Assembly (NCBI RefSeq): GCF_009646095.1
Contig: NZ_CP045725.1
Span: 1,116,001 to 1,180,000, forward strand
Length of the DNA: 64,000 nt
Origin: Raineyella fluvialis
Lineage (GTDB): Bacteria > Actinomycetota > Actinomycetes > Propionibacteriales > Propionibacteriaceae
Direction: 5' to 3'
The notes under the pieces are model-generated. The model was not told the DNA's origin and did no database searches. It saw only the letters and a program-made list of their open reading frames with translations. Position 1 is the stretch's first letter; each line of letters opens with the position of its first letter. Shown one piece after another: positions 56,408 through 64,000 of this stretch. The position numbers and the translations under genes were made by a program.

Positions 56408-57328
56408 ATGGCTGAGCTTGATCTGCACCGGCTCCACCTGCTGCGGGAAGTGGGTCGACTGGGCTCCCTGACGTCGGCCGCGGCGGCCCTGTCCTTCACG
56501 ACGTCCGCGGTCTCCCAGCAGATCTCCAAGCTCGAGCGCGAGATGGGGGTGGCACTCCTGGAGCGGCATCCCCGAGGGGTGGTCCTCACCGAGGCCGGCA
56601 CGGCGCTGCTGCGGTACGCCGACGACCTGGACCGCACGATCGAGGCGGCCCACGCCGAGATGGCCGAGTTCGCCGGTCTGGGGAGGGGCCAACTGCGGAT
56701 GGGCACCTTCCCCACCGTCGGCGCCTCGCTCATGCCCGACGTCGTCCTCGCCTTTCGCGCGCGCTTCCCGGAGGTGTCCGTGACCGTGGTCAGTGCCCGA
56801 CGAGGAGGTCTCATCGAGCGGCTCAAGCGCCGGGACATCGAGCTGACGCTGCTGTGGGACTACCCGTGGGAGCAGATCGAGGACGAGGAGCTGGCCCTGA
56901 CGCCGCTCATGAACGACCCGACCGTGCTCCTGGTCCCCCGCCAGCACCCCCTCGCCGCCGGCGGACCCGTCCGCATCGGCACCCTGCAGGAGCAGGAGTG
57001 GATCGTCCGCGACGAGCACCCCGTCGCCGACGTCCTCCGACGCGTGTGCCGTGATGCCGGCTTCGAGCCCCGCATCGCCTTCGCCGCGAACGACTATCAG
57101 GAGACCCAGGGCATGGTCGCGGCCGGCATCGGGATCGCGCTCGCGCCCGAGCTCGCGCTGAGCGCCCTGCGTCCCGACGTCGCGGTCGTCCCGATCGAGG
57201 GATCCCCCACCCGCCGGATCCTCCTCGCCCGGCTCACCGGACGCCGGCTGAGTCCGGCAGGGCAGGCGGCCACGGCGGTGTTCCGGTCAACGGCCGAGCG
57301 CACCCAGAGCCCGGCGCGGCGCCCCTGA
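56408..57328 (+). CDS. LysR-family transcriptional regulator
   Basis: LysR-type regulator of 306 residues. The N-terminal helix-turn-helix reads LGSLTSAAAALSFTTSAVSQ then QISKLEREMGVALLER; the effector domain begins RGQLRMGTFPTVGASLMPDV and includes IGIALAPELAL. It is divergent from prpF-dctA, the typical position for an activator of the unit. The -10 box 6 bases before the ATG fixes the start and overlaps a T-N11-A palindrome. Confidence 0.92.
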   Translation: MAELDLHRLHLLREVGRLGSLTSAAAALSFTTSAVSQQISKLEREMGVALLERHPRGVVLTEAGTALLRYADDLDRTIEAAHAEMAEFAGLGRGQLRMGTFPTVGASLMPDVVLAFRARFPEVSVTVVSARRGGLIERLKRRDIELTLLWDYPWEQIEDEELALTPLMNDPTVLLVPRQHPLAAGGPVRIGTLQEQEWIVRDEHPVADVLRRVCRDAGFEPRIAFAANDYQETQGMVAAGIGIALAPELALSALRPDVAVVPIEGSPTRRILLARLTGRRLSPAGQAATAVFRSTAERTQSPARRP

Positions 57329-57369
57329 CGAGGATGACGCGTGACGAAACGCCCGGCTGCTCGACCCCC

Positions 57370-57375
57370 TAGAGT
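57370..57375 (+). promoter_or_regulatory. -10 box of a leaderless start (FUSC gene)
   Basis: TAGAGT ends exactly 6 bases before the ATG at 57382. Confidence 0.5.
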
Positions 57376-57381
57376 GACGCC

Positions 57382-58716
57382 ATGAGCCACCCCTCTTCGG
57401 CCGGGAGGCCCACCTCGTCGTCGCTGCGGCGCACACCGCGTCTGGTCCTCGCGTACGTACGCTCCACCGCCCGCGCCGGATGGCTGCGCGTCCGCGGCGC
57501 GGTCGTGCCCAACACCCAGTCGGCGGTCTTCGCCACCGCGTCCTGGCTGATCTGCCGGTACCTGATCGGCGACCCGAGCCCGATCTTCGCGCCGATCGCG
57601 ACGTTCCTCTGCCTCGGCTTCACCCGCAACCGCGAGCCTCGCAAGGTGATCGAGGTGGGGATCGGCGCGACCATCGGTGTGCTGCTCGGCGAGGTGGTGG
57701 TCGCCGCGATCGGCTTCGGCTGGTGGCAGCTGGGGCTGGTGCTGCTGACGACACCGCTGTTGGGGCGGTTCCTGGACCGGTCCGACCTGATGACCTTCCA
57801 GACCGCGATCAACACCATGGTGGTGGGGTCGATGTCGCTCGTCGCGGCGACGGCGCGGGCGCCCGGCGCGGTCAGCGCCCCGTTCGGCCGCTGGGTCGAT
57901 GCTCTCGTCGGCGTGGCCGTGGCCCTGGTGGCGGCGGCGGTGCTGCCCCAGAGCCTGACGAGCCGGCCACGTCGCTACACCGCCTCGGCCCTGGCCGGAC
58001 TGGCGCGGGCGCTGGATTCCATCGCCGAGGGCATGACGGACGGTGACGTCCGCAAGGTCGCCGAGGCGTACGCCGACCTGTCGGTGGCCCGCAACCAGGT
58101 CGGCGACGGGCAGACGGCTCGGCACTCCGCCGCGGACATGGCCCGGCTCAACCCCGCCCGACGCGCGGACCGGCACCAACTGGCCGAACTCGACCGACTG
58201 CTCCGGCTCAGCGACAGGCTCAACGGCACCCTCTTCGTCCTGGCGCGCCAGGCCGCCGGGATCGTCGGCGAGTCGGGCCGTCAGCCCGCTGTCGCGGAAC
58301 TGGCCTCCGACGCCGCGGCGTCCCTGCACGACCTGGCGCGCCAGATCGGGCACTGGGAGAAGCCCATCCGGGCCCGGGAGACGGCCCTGATGATGGCGGC
58401 CCGGCTCTCTCCCGACGACATCGACACGTCCACCGGCTGGCGGACCACGGCGCTGGTCTCGCTGTTGCGCGCGGTCGCGGTCGACCTGCTGCAACTGACG
58501 GGGCTGTCCCTGCCGCAGGCCCGGGCGGCGCTGCCTGACATCGGACGGCTCGATCCCGGGTCGGGCTCCGACGACGTCATCGCGATGCCCGAGGAAGCCC
58601 CCTCCAATCTGTGGGGGACATCAACCTTTCCCGTCATCCCCGAGCACCCGCCCTCGCGTCGCCGACCGAAGGACTCCCCGCACCAGGACACGCCGGACGA
58701 CGAAGGGTCGGGCTGA
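57382..58716 (+). CDS. FUSC-family (aromatic acid exporter-like) membrane protein
   Basis: Membrane protein of 444 residues. The first 190 residues hold about six segments with SPIFAPIATFLCLGF and GATIGVLLGEVVVA, typical of the FUSC/ArAE half-repeat; the rest is a long cytoplasmic helical domain and a proline-rich tail. Family members are implicated in export of aromatic acids or fusaric acid. Stop codon directly abuts that of the convergent Nudix gene. Confidence 0.87.
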   Translation: MSHPSSAGRPTSSSLRRTPRLVLAYVRSTARAGWLRVRGAVVPNTQSAVFATASWLICRYLIGDPSPIFAPIATFLCLGFTRNREPRKVIEVGIGATIGVLLGEVVVAAIGFGWWQLGLVLLTTPLLGRFLDRSDLMTFQTAINTMVVGSMSLVAATARAPGAVSAPFGRWVDALVGVAVALVAAAVLPQSLTSRPRRYTASALAGLARALDSIAEGMTDGDVRKVAEAYADLSVARNQVGDGQTARHSAADMARLNPARRADRHQLAELDRLLRLSDRLNGTLFVLARQAAGIVGESGRQPAVAELASDAAASLHDLARQIGHWEKPIRARETALMMAARLSPDDIDTSTGWRTTALVSLLRAVAVDLLQLTGLSLPQARAALPDIGRLDPGSGSDDVIAMPEEAPSNLWGTSTFPVIPEHPPSRRRPKDSPHQDTPDDEGSG

Positions 58717-59229
58717 TCAGCTGATCCCGGTCACCGGGCGCCCGTTCTCCAGGTAGACGCAGCGCCGGGCGACGAGCGCGCGGCGGACCCGGCGCCGGAC
58801 GGGCTTGCGGAGCAGTTCGAGGCCCTCCTCCACGGGGACGAACCGGTACTCCGCCACCTCCCGCGGGTCGATGGCGATATCGGCCACCCGTTCTTCCGAC
58901 AGCGCCCCGCAGTGGAAGAGGAACCGCAGGCCGAGCTTGCGCCCGTCCCGGCCCGGCCGGGTGTCGACGCAGACCAGGCGCGCCTCGTCGACGACCAGCC
59001 CGACCTCCTCGAACACCTCCCGCCGGCAGGCCTCCCACGGCGTCTCACCGCTCGCCTCCATGATCCCGCCGGGGATCGTCCAGCCCGACTTGTACGTCGG
59101 CTTGAGCACCAACAGGCGGCCTGCCCCGTCGAGCAGGATCGCCCCCGCCGAGACGGGGATCTCTTGTGGCACGTAGCCCGGGAACGGTGCCTCCGGACCG
59201 GCTGCGGCCGCCTCGGGTGTGTCGGTCAT
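58717..59229 (-). CDS. Nudix hydrolase
   Basis: Nucleoside-diphosphate-linked hydrolase of 170 residues. The Nudix box begins GGIMEASGETPWEACRREVF and continues EEVGL (complete GX5EX7REUXEEXGU). The Pro-rich N-terminus (FPGYVPQEIPVSAGAILLD) and the Arg-rich end are as in ADP-ribose- or (d)NTP-type Nudix proteins; the substrate is not determinable. Start at 59229 has GGAG close upstream; one at 59244 is also possible. Confidence 0.92.
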   Translation of the reverse strand: MTDTPEAAAAGPEAPFPGYVPQEIPVSAGAILLDGAGRLLVLKPTYKSGWTIPGGIMEASGETPWEACRREVFEEVGLVVDEARLVCVDTRPGRDGRKLGLRFLFHCGALSEERVADIAIDPREVAEYRFVPVEEGLELLRKPVRRRVRRALVARRCVYLENGRPVTGIS

Positions 59230-59378
59230 GGCTCCAGCATGCACCGGTCGGGGTCGCCGGACCCTGCGGGGGGTTCACAGCGGGCCCGGGAACGGTGACC
59301 ATGGACGGGTGGGCCGTCCCCCGCGATCGGCCGGACGACCACCGGAGACCGGAAGCCCCGCTGAGGAAGGCACGTCCC

Positions 59379-60049
59379 ATGAGCACCATCCTGACCCCCC
59401 GTGAGGCGAGTGTCGCGGCACCCGGCTGGCGGCTCCTCGCCGGCCAACTGCACCTTTCCGCCGACTTCGGCGACTTCGACCGGGCGATGGAGTTCGTCAC
59501 GGCCGTCGCCGAAGTGGCCCGTACGCTCGACCATCACCCCGACATCGACATCCGCTGGTCACGGGTGCACCTCAGCGTCTCCACCCATGCCGTCGGCGCC
59601 CTCACCAACCGCGACGTCCGCCTCGCCACCCAGGTCAGTGGGCTGCTGGCGGACCGGGGCATCCAGCCCGACCACGCGCGGCTGAGCGCGGTCGAGATCG
59701 CCATCGACACCATGGACAGTGACGCCATCCGGCCGTTCTGGGCGGCGGTGCTGGGCCGCCCGCTCCCCAAGGTCGAACTGCCCGACGAGGAGGAGCCGGA
59801 CGTCCCCGACCCGGACGCCCTGGGCCCGCGCATCCGGTTCGAACAATTGCTGGCCCCCTGCCAGGTCGCAACCGGGTGCGCGTGGACGTCTGGGTGTCCC
59901 ACGACGAGGCCGAGCGGCGGATCGAGCACGCCCGGGCCGCGGGTGGCCGCCTGGTGAGCGAGGCCCATGCGCCGGCGTTCTGGGTCCTCGCCGACGCCGA
60001 AGGGAACATCGCCTGCCTCTGCACCTGGCAGGGCCGCGACTGGGAGTGA
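59379..60049 (+). CDS. Fusion of pterin-4a-carbinolamine dehydratase and VOC (glyoxalase-like) domain (frameshifted as read)
   Basis: Protein of 223 residues after repair. Residues 1-100 are a pterin carbinolamine dehydratase-like domain, with catalytic LDHHPDIDIRWSRVHLSVSTH (motif HHPDI; positions 58-78). Residues 105-223 are one VOC module: AIDTMDSDAIRPFWAAVLG, then RVDVWVSHDEAERRIEHA and FWVLADAEGNIACLC. One base is missing in the C5 run 59854-59858; six C restores LLAPLPGRNRVRVDVW. The fusion occurs in actinobacteria; a role in pterin recycling or a VOC reaction is unproven. GAGGAAGG precedes the ATG; the antiporter starts 10 bases after the stop. Confidence 0.87.
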
Positions 60050-60059
60050 GACGGGCGCC

Positions 60060-61907
60060 ATGGACGTCGTCATCACGCTCACCCTGTTCACCTTCGTCGT
60101 CCTGGTGGTGACCTGGTGGGCCGAGCGGTTGCGGATCCCGGCGCCCTTCGCGCTGATCCTCGTCGGCATCACGGGATCCGTGCTGCCCTTCCTCCGGGTG
60201 CCGGCCCTGTCCCCGGATCTCGTCCTGGTCGGCCTGCTGCCGCCACTGCTCTACGCCGCCGCCGTCAACACCCCGCTGGCGGACTTCCGCTCGCACCTCA
60301 CGTCGATCGGCTGGTTGTCCATCGGACTGGTGCTGTTCACCACGGCGGGGGTCGCGCTGGTGGTCAGGCCGCTGCTCGGGGTCCCGTGGCCCGCCGCCCT
60401 CGCCATCGGCGCGATCGTCGCCCCGCCGGATGCGGTGGCCGCGACCGCCGTGGCCCGCCGGGTCGGGCTCCCCCGGCGCGTCGTGACGATTCTCGAAGGC
60501 GAGTCGCTGGTCAACGACGCCACCGCGCTGGTGAGCCTGCGCTCGGCCACCCTGGCGCTCACGGCGGCCCTCTCGGTGGGCGCGGTGCTGCTGGACTTCG
60601 GCCGGGCCGTCGTCCTCGCGGTGGCCGTCGGCCTCGGGGTGGCGCGACTGGCCGGGCTCTTCTTCCGACGTCTCCGGGACGCCGCGATGACAGTGGGCCT
60701 GTCCTTCCTGGTGCCGTTCACGGCGTACGCCGTCACCGAGCTCCTGCACGGCTCCGGCGTCCTCGCCGTCGTGGTCGCCGGGATCGTGCTCGGCCACCGG
60801 GCGCAGCGCGAGCAGACGGCGGAAGCGCGGCTCTCGGCGCGGATCAACTGGCAGACCCTGCAGTTCCTGCTGGAGAACGCCGTGTTCCTGCTGATCGGGC
60901 TGCAGACGCGCGACATCGTGGCCTCCGCCTGGGGCTCCGCCACCAGGCACGGGACCGTGATCGCGGTCTGTCTGGCGGCCCTGGGCGCCGTCATCGTGCT
61001 GCGCCTCGTCTGGCTGCTGGGCACCGGGGTGCTCCTGGTCCGCCGCGGCTCTCGTCCCTGGGCCGAGACACTCGTCCTGGGCTGGGCGGGGATGCGGGGC
61101 GTGGTGACGCTCGCGGCCGCCCTGACGCTTCCGCTCTCCACGCCGGGCCGCCCGGTGCTGGTGCTGATCGCCCTCGTCGTCACGCTGGGGACGCTGTCGA
61201 TCCAGGGGCTGACACTGCCCCCACTGGCCCGGCGACTGGAGCTGCGGGGACCGGACGCCCGCGAGGACGCGATCGAGTCCGCGATGATCCTGCAACGCGC
61301 CTCGGCGGCAGGCCTCGACGCCGCCGACGAGGCTGCGGGCCCGGAGGACGAGGGGACGGTCGACCTGCTCAGGGCCGAGAACACCCACCGTCTCAACACC
61401 GTGTGGGAGCGCCTCGGACGGCCCGGCTCCGAACGCGAAACCCCCGAGGCAGCGCATCGCCGGCTGCGTCGGGTGGCGCTGGAACGCGAGCGGGAGGTCA
61501 TCCTCGACATCCGCGACGAGGGCCGCGCGGACCAGACGGTCATCTCCCAGGTGCTGAACGCCCTCGACCTGGAGGACGTGATGACCCAACGCCTCGTCGA
61601 CCGCAGCGAGGCGATCCGGGGCGGCCTGTCGGTGCACAGCCTGGCCGAGCCGTGCCAGCACCTGCAGGAGGCGGCCGACTGCGCCAAACCCGGCTCGTAC
61701 ACGGGCTGCCCGGACTGTGAGCGGGAGGGCCTGGTCTGGGTCCACCTGCGGATGTGCCTGACCTGCGGCAACATCGGCTGCTGCGACTCGTCGCCGGGCA
61801 ACCATGCGCGCAAGCACTTCGACCGGACCGGGCATCCCGTGATGCGGTCCTTCGAACCCGGTGAGGCCTGGCGCTGGTGCTACCTCGACGAGGTGATCTC
61901 CGAGTGA
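60060..61907 (+). CDS. CPA1-type Na+/H+ antiporter with C-terminal UBP-type zinc finger
   Basis: Membrane antiporter of 615 residues. About twelve segments include the ion-site block IGAIVAPPDAVAATAVARRV and GESLVNDATALV, and the late GWAGMRGVVTLAAALTLP, all typical of CPA1. The cytoplasmic tail (about 390-530) is helical and charged. Residues from about 535 form a zinc finger of the ubiquitin-protease type: CQHLQEAADC, GCPDCEREG, HLRMCLTCGNIGCCD, then HARKHFDRTGHPVMRSF. In eukaryotes this fold binds ubiquitin C-termini; in bacteria its ligand is unknown. It starts 10 bases after the PCD-VOC stop, so the two are probably one operon. Confidence 0.92.
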   Translation: MDVVITLTLFTFVVLVVTWWAERLRIPAPFALILVGITGSVLPFLRVPALSPDLVLVGLLPPLLYAAAVNTPLADFRSHLTSIGWLSIGLVLFTTAGVALVVRPLLGVPWPAALAIGAIVAPPDAVAATAVARRVGLPRRVVTILEGESLVNDATALVSLRSATLALTAALSVGAVLLDFGRAVVLAVAVGLGVARLAGLFFRRLRDAAMTVGLSFLVPFTAYAVTELLHGSGVLAVVVAGIVLGHRAQREQTAEARLSARINWQTLQFLLENAVFLLIGLQTRDIVASAWGSATRHGTVIAVCLAALGAVIVLRLVWLLGTGVLLVRRGSRPWAETLVLGWAGMRGVVTLAAALTLPLSTPGRPVLVLIALVVTLGTLSIQGLTLPPLARRLELRGPDAREDAIESAMILQRASAAGLDAADEAAGPEDEGTVDLLRAENTHRLNTVWERLGRPGSERETPEAAHRRLRRVALEREREVILDIRDEGRADQTVISQVLNALDLEDVMTQRLVDRSEAIRGGLSVHSLAEPCQHLQEAADCAKPGSYTGCPDCEREGLVWVHLRMCLTCGNIGCCDSSPGNHARKHFDRTGHPVMRSFEPGEAWRWCYLDEVISE

Positions 61908-61921
61908 GGTGATCTCCACGT
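61890..61921 (+). repeat. 16-bp tandem duplication across the antiporter stop
   Basis: GAGGTGATCTCC occurs at 61890-61901 and 61906-61917, a 16-bp period spanning the stop codon. Confidence 0.75.
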
Positions 61922-61991
61922 GACGGATGTGCGCGTCCCACGCTGAGGCACGAACCAGGCCCGCGGTAAGGCCCGCCTTGCCCCCACTTAC

Positions 61992-62001
61992 TCCACGTGG
62001 A
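61992..62001. promoter_or_regulatory. Palindrome upstream of the PadR gene
   Basis: TCCACGTGGA is a perfect 10-bp palindrome; CCACGTG also occurs at 61916-61922. A possible PadR operator pair; weak evidence. Confidence 0.35.
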
Positions 62002-62079
62002 ATAGTTGGCGCGGAACATCGAGCCGTGACCTGCACCACATCCACGGCCCGGACGACGCCAGCAGGGGGAGGGGACCAG

Positions 62080-62742
62080 ATGGCGCTCACACCGCTGCAG
62101 CTCTCCGCCCTGGCGATCCTGCACGAGGGCCCGTCGCACCCGTACGAGGTCTACCAACTCATGCTCCAGCGCCGCGAGGACCGGGTCGTCAAAGTCCGGC
62201 CCGGCACGCTGTACCACGCCATCGGCCGCCTGGCCGACGAGGGGCTGCTCACCTCCTGCGGCACGGACCGGTGCGGCAACCGCCCGGAACGTACGACCTA
62301 TCGGATCACCGAGGCGGGCCGATCCGCCCTCCGCGCGACGGTCGACGAATGGGTGTCCCGGCCGGTCTACGAATACCCGCGCTTCCCCTGCGCCATCGCC
62401 GAACTGCACGAACTGCCCGCCGAGGAGGCCGTCGCCCTGCTCACCGTCCGCGCCGAGCGCCTCGAGGCCGAGCACGCCCTCCTCACCAAGGCTCTGGCGT
62501 ACGTCGGCGCCCGGGGTCTCCCGGAGCGTTTCGTCCTCGATCTCGACTACCAGGCCACCGTCCTGGTGGCCGAGACCCGCTGGTTGCGCACGCTGGCCGG
62601 CAGGATCGGCGACGGCAGCCTGAGCTGGGACTCCCCCGCTCCCGACCGCGGCCCGGGCGACCTCCCCGACCGGCCGCTGAGCAGCTCCCCCTACTACGAC
62701 CCATCCCTGTACGGACCCCACGAACTCGAGGAGAAGCCATGA
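62080..62742 (+). CDS. PadR-family transcriptional regulator
   Basis: PadR-type repressor of 220 residues. The winged helix begins LTPLQLSALAILHEGPSHPY and contains the hallmark VKVRPGTLYHAIGRLADEGLL; the C-terminal dimerisation helices follow, then a Pro/Asp-rich tail. Strong AGGGGGAGGGG ribosome site before the ATG. Its stop overlaps the start of the efflux-pump gene by ATGA, so it most likely represses the pump until an aromatic or drug ligand binds. Confidence 0.92.
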   Translation: MALTPLQLSALAILHEGPSHPYEVYQLMLQRREDRVVKVRPGTLYHAIGRLADEGLLTSCGTDRCGNRPERTTYRITEAGRSALRATVDEWVSRPVYEYPRFPCAIAELHELPAEEAVALLTVRAERLEAEHALLTKALAYVGARGLPERFVLDLDYQATVLVAETRWLRTLAGRIGDGSLSWDSPAPDRGPGDLPDRPLSSSPYYDPSLYGPHELEEKP

Positions 62743-64000
62743 GCAGCACCCGCGACGACCGGGTCGACGCCGGCCCCGTCGAGTCAGCCCCCGAACCAGC
62801 CCCCAGCTCCGCTGGCACTCAGGCCGGGCATCCGGTCGAGGACCACGGCATCTCCACCCGCGACGCCTGGCGCGCGCTGGTCGCCCTGGTCGTCGGATTC
62901 TTCATGATCCTGATCGACACCACGATCGTCTCGGTGGCGATGCCGCACATCATCACCGGACTCAACACCACCCTCACCGCGGCCATCTGGGTCACCAGCG
63001 CCTACCTGCTGGCGTACGCCGTCCCGCTGCTGATCACCGGCCGGCTCGGCGACCGCTACGGCCCGAAGAACCTCTACCTCATCGGCCTGGCCGTGTTCAC
63101 CCTCTCCTCGCTGGCCTGCGGCCTGTCCGGCACTGCCGCCGCGCTGATCACCTGGCGCGTGGTGCAGGGCCTGGGCGCCGCGCTGATGACCCCGCAGACG
63201 ATGGCGGTGATCACCCGGCTGTTCCCGCCGAAGGAGCGGGCCCAGGCGATGTCGCTGTGGGGTGCCACCGCCGGCGTCGCGATGCTGGTCGGCCCGTTGC
63301 TCGGTGGTCTGCTGACCGACGGCTTCGGTTGGGAGTGGATCTTCTTCATCAACGTGCCCGTGGGTGTCCTCGGCTTCCTCGCCGCGGTGCGTCTGGTGCC
63401 GGCCCTGCCGGTGCACTCGCACTCCTTCGACTGGCTCGGTGTGGCCCTCAGCGCGATCGGCACCTTCCTGCTGGTCTTCGGCATCCAGGAGGGCAACACC
63501 TACCACTGGGCCGGCATCACCGACGACCTCACCATCGGCGGCCTGCACACGCACGTCCCGGTCTCCGTCCCGGGGCTGATCATCATCGGGACCCTCGTAC
63601 TGGTCGCTTTCGTCGCCTGGCAGGCGCTCAACAAGCGCGAGCCACTGGTCCCGCTGGGCCTGTTCCGGGACCGGAACTTCTCCGCCGCCAACGCCGCGAT
63701 CACGGTGATGGGCTTCTGCGTCGTCGGCACCTCGTTCCCGCTGATGCTCTTCTACCAGGAGGTCAAGGGCCTGACTCCGACCCAGGCAGCCCTGACGATG
63801 ATCCCGATGGCGCTGCTGTCCGGCGGTCTGGCGCCGCTCACCGGCAAGTTGCAGACGCAGGTCAATCCGAAGTGGCTGGCCGTGCTCGGCTTCCTGCTCT
63901 TCTCCGCGTCGCAGGTGTGGGCCTGGTCGATCACCAAGGCCGACACCCCGATCTGGATGTTCCTGCTCCCGCTCGCCCTGCTCGGCCTGGCGAACAGCCT
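62739..64000 (+). CDS. DHA2-family MFS drug exporter (3' end cut by window edge)
   Basis: EmrB/QacA-type 14-segment exporter; 420 residues are visible. FMILIDTTIVSVAMPHI is the DHA2 motif D1 region; LLITGRLGDRYGPKNLYL is motif A; WRVVQGLGAALMTPQTMAVI motif B; GPLLGGLLTDGFGWEWIFFI motif C (each 20 residues or fewer, in order). The hydrophilic N-terminus is about 45 residues. Coupled to the PadR gene by a 4-base overlap, the common repressor-pump layout. Confidence 0.93.
   Translation, partial: MSSTRDDRVDAGPVESAPEPAPSSAGTQAGHPVEDHGISTRDAWRALVALVVGFFMILIDTTIVSVAMPHIITGLNTTLTAAIWVTSAYLLAYAVPLLITGRLGDRYGPKNLYLIGLAVFTLSSLACGLSGTAAALITWRVVQGLGAALMTPQTMAVITRLFPPKERAQAMSLWGATAGVAMLVGPLLGGLLTDGFGWEWIFFINVPVGVLGFLAAVRLVPALPVHSHSFDWLGVALSAIGTFLLVFGIQEGNTYHWAGITDDLTIGGLHTHVPVSVPGLIIIGTLVLVAFVAWQALNKREPLVPLGLFRDRNFSAANAAITVMGFCVVGTSFPLMLFYQEVKGLTPTQAALTMIPMALLSGGLAPLTGKLQTQVNPKWLAVLGFLLFSASQVWAWSITKADTPIWMFLLPLALLGLANS

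Overview
The window is a high-GC (roughly 70% by eye) actinobacterial chromosome segment. Its traits are GTG starts, many apparently leaderless genes, a Tat lipoprotein signal, UDP-galactopyranose mutase, and DUF222/HNH and FUSC family proteins. A Propionibacteriales-type soil or environmental actinobacterium is my guess; nothing here fixes the genus. I see no rRNA, tRNA, CRISPR array, prophage or insertion sequence.

Left part (1-20 kb) is sugar catabolism and copper. A minus-strand unit (erythritol/L-threitol dehydrogenase, lipoprotein sugar-binding protein, ABC permease) faces a SorC-type regulator. From 4.6 to 17.2 kb lies a hexuronate locus. The plus-strand operon uxaC - GPH symporter - KDPG aldolase - KDG kinase - uxaA runs galacturonate/glucuronate to pyruvate and glyceraldehyde-3-phosphate. 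The divergent minus-strand run is lacI - hexuronate reductase - a rifampin-phosphotransferase-like enzyme - a TrpF-like protein that has lost the family's catalytic Cys. Two near-identical LacI-type operators lie between them. A copper operon (copZ-copA) follows, headed by CsoR-like operator palindromes.

Middle part (20-44 kb) is a mosaic of single genes: DUF808, DUF1345, DedA, DinB, an MFS exporter, an aldo/keto reductase, an ABC-F ATPase behind a possible leader peptide and hairpin, a DMT permease, a glycosyltransferase plus UDP-galactopyranose mutase, a GH13 enzyme with a TetR regulator and paired operators, an HNH protein, a queuosine-precursor-type transporter, an alpha/beta hydrolase, an ACT-domain protein, a glycerophosphodiesterase, a tail-to-tail overlapping response regulator/kinase pair and a phosphodiester glycosidase.

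Right part (44-64 kb) holds cueP with its own two-component system, a NarL-type two-component pair, pabC behind a coupled 29-codon ORF, a zinc-type ArsR/CDF efflux pair with a very His-rich exporter, a dctA-prpF unit facing a LysR regulator, a FUSC protein, a Nudix hydrolase, a pterin-dehydratase/VOC fusion, a Na+/H+ antiporter carrying a ubiquitin-type zinc finger, and a PadR/DHA2 efflux pair cut by the right edge.

Two features run through the window. First, twelve genes are broken by single missing bases (15 sites), every one at a G or C run of 3-6. Adding one base back at each restores a full-length protein with the family's conserved motifs. I read this as sequence error rather than gene decay, so these genes are listed across their repaired extent. 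Second, two intergenic regions (38.8-39.06 kb and 51.9-52.04 kb) carry the same 19-bp repeat, arranged head-to-tail and then inverted around a short palindromic centre. This repeat family is not explained by any gene and is the best candidate for something undescribed.
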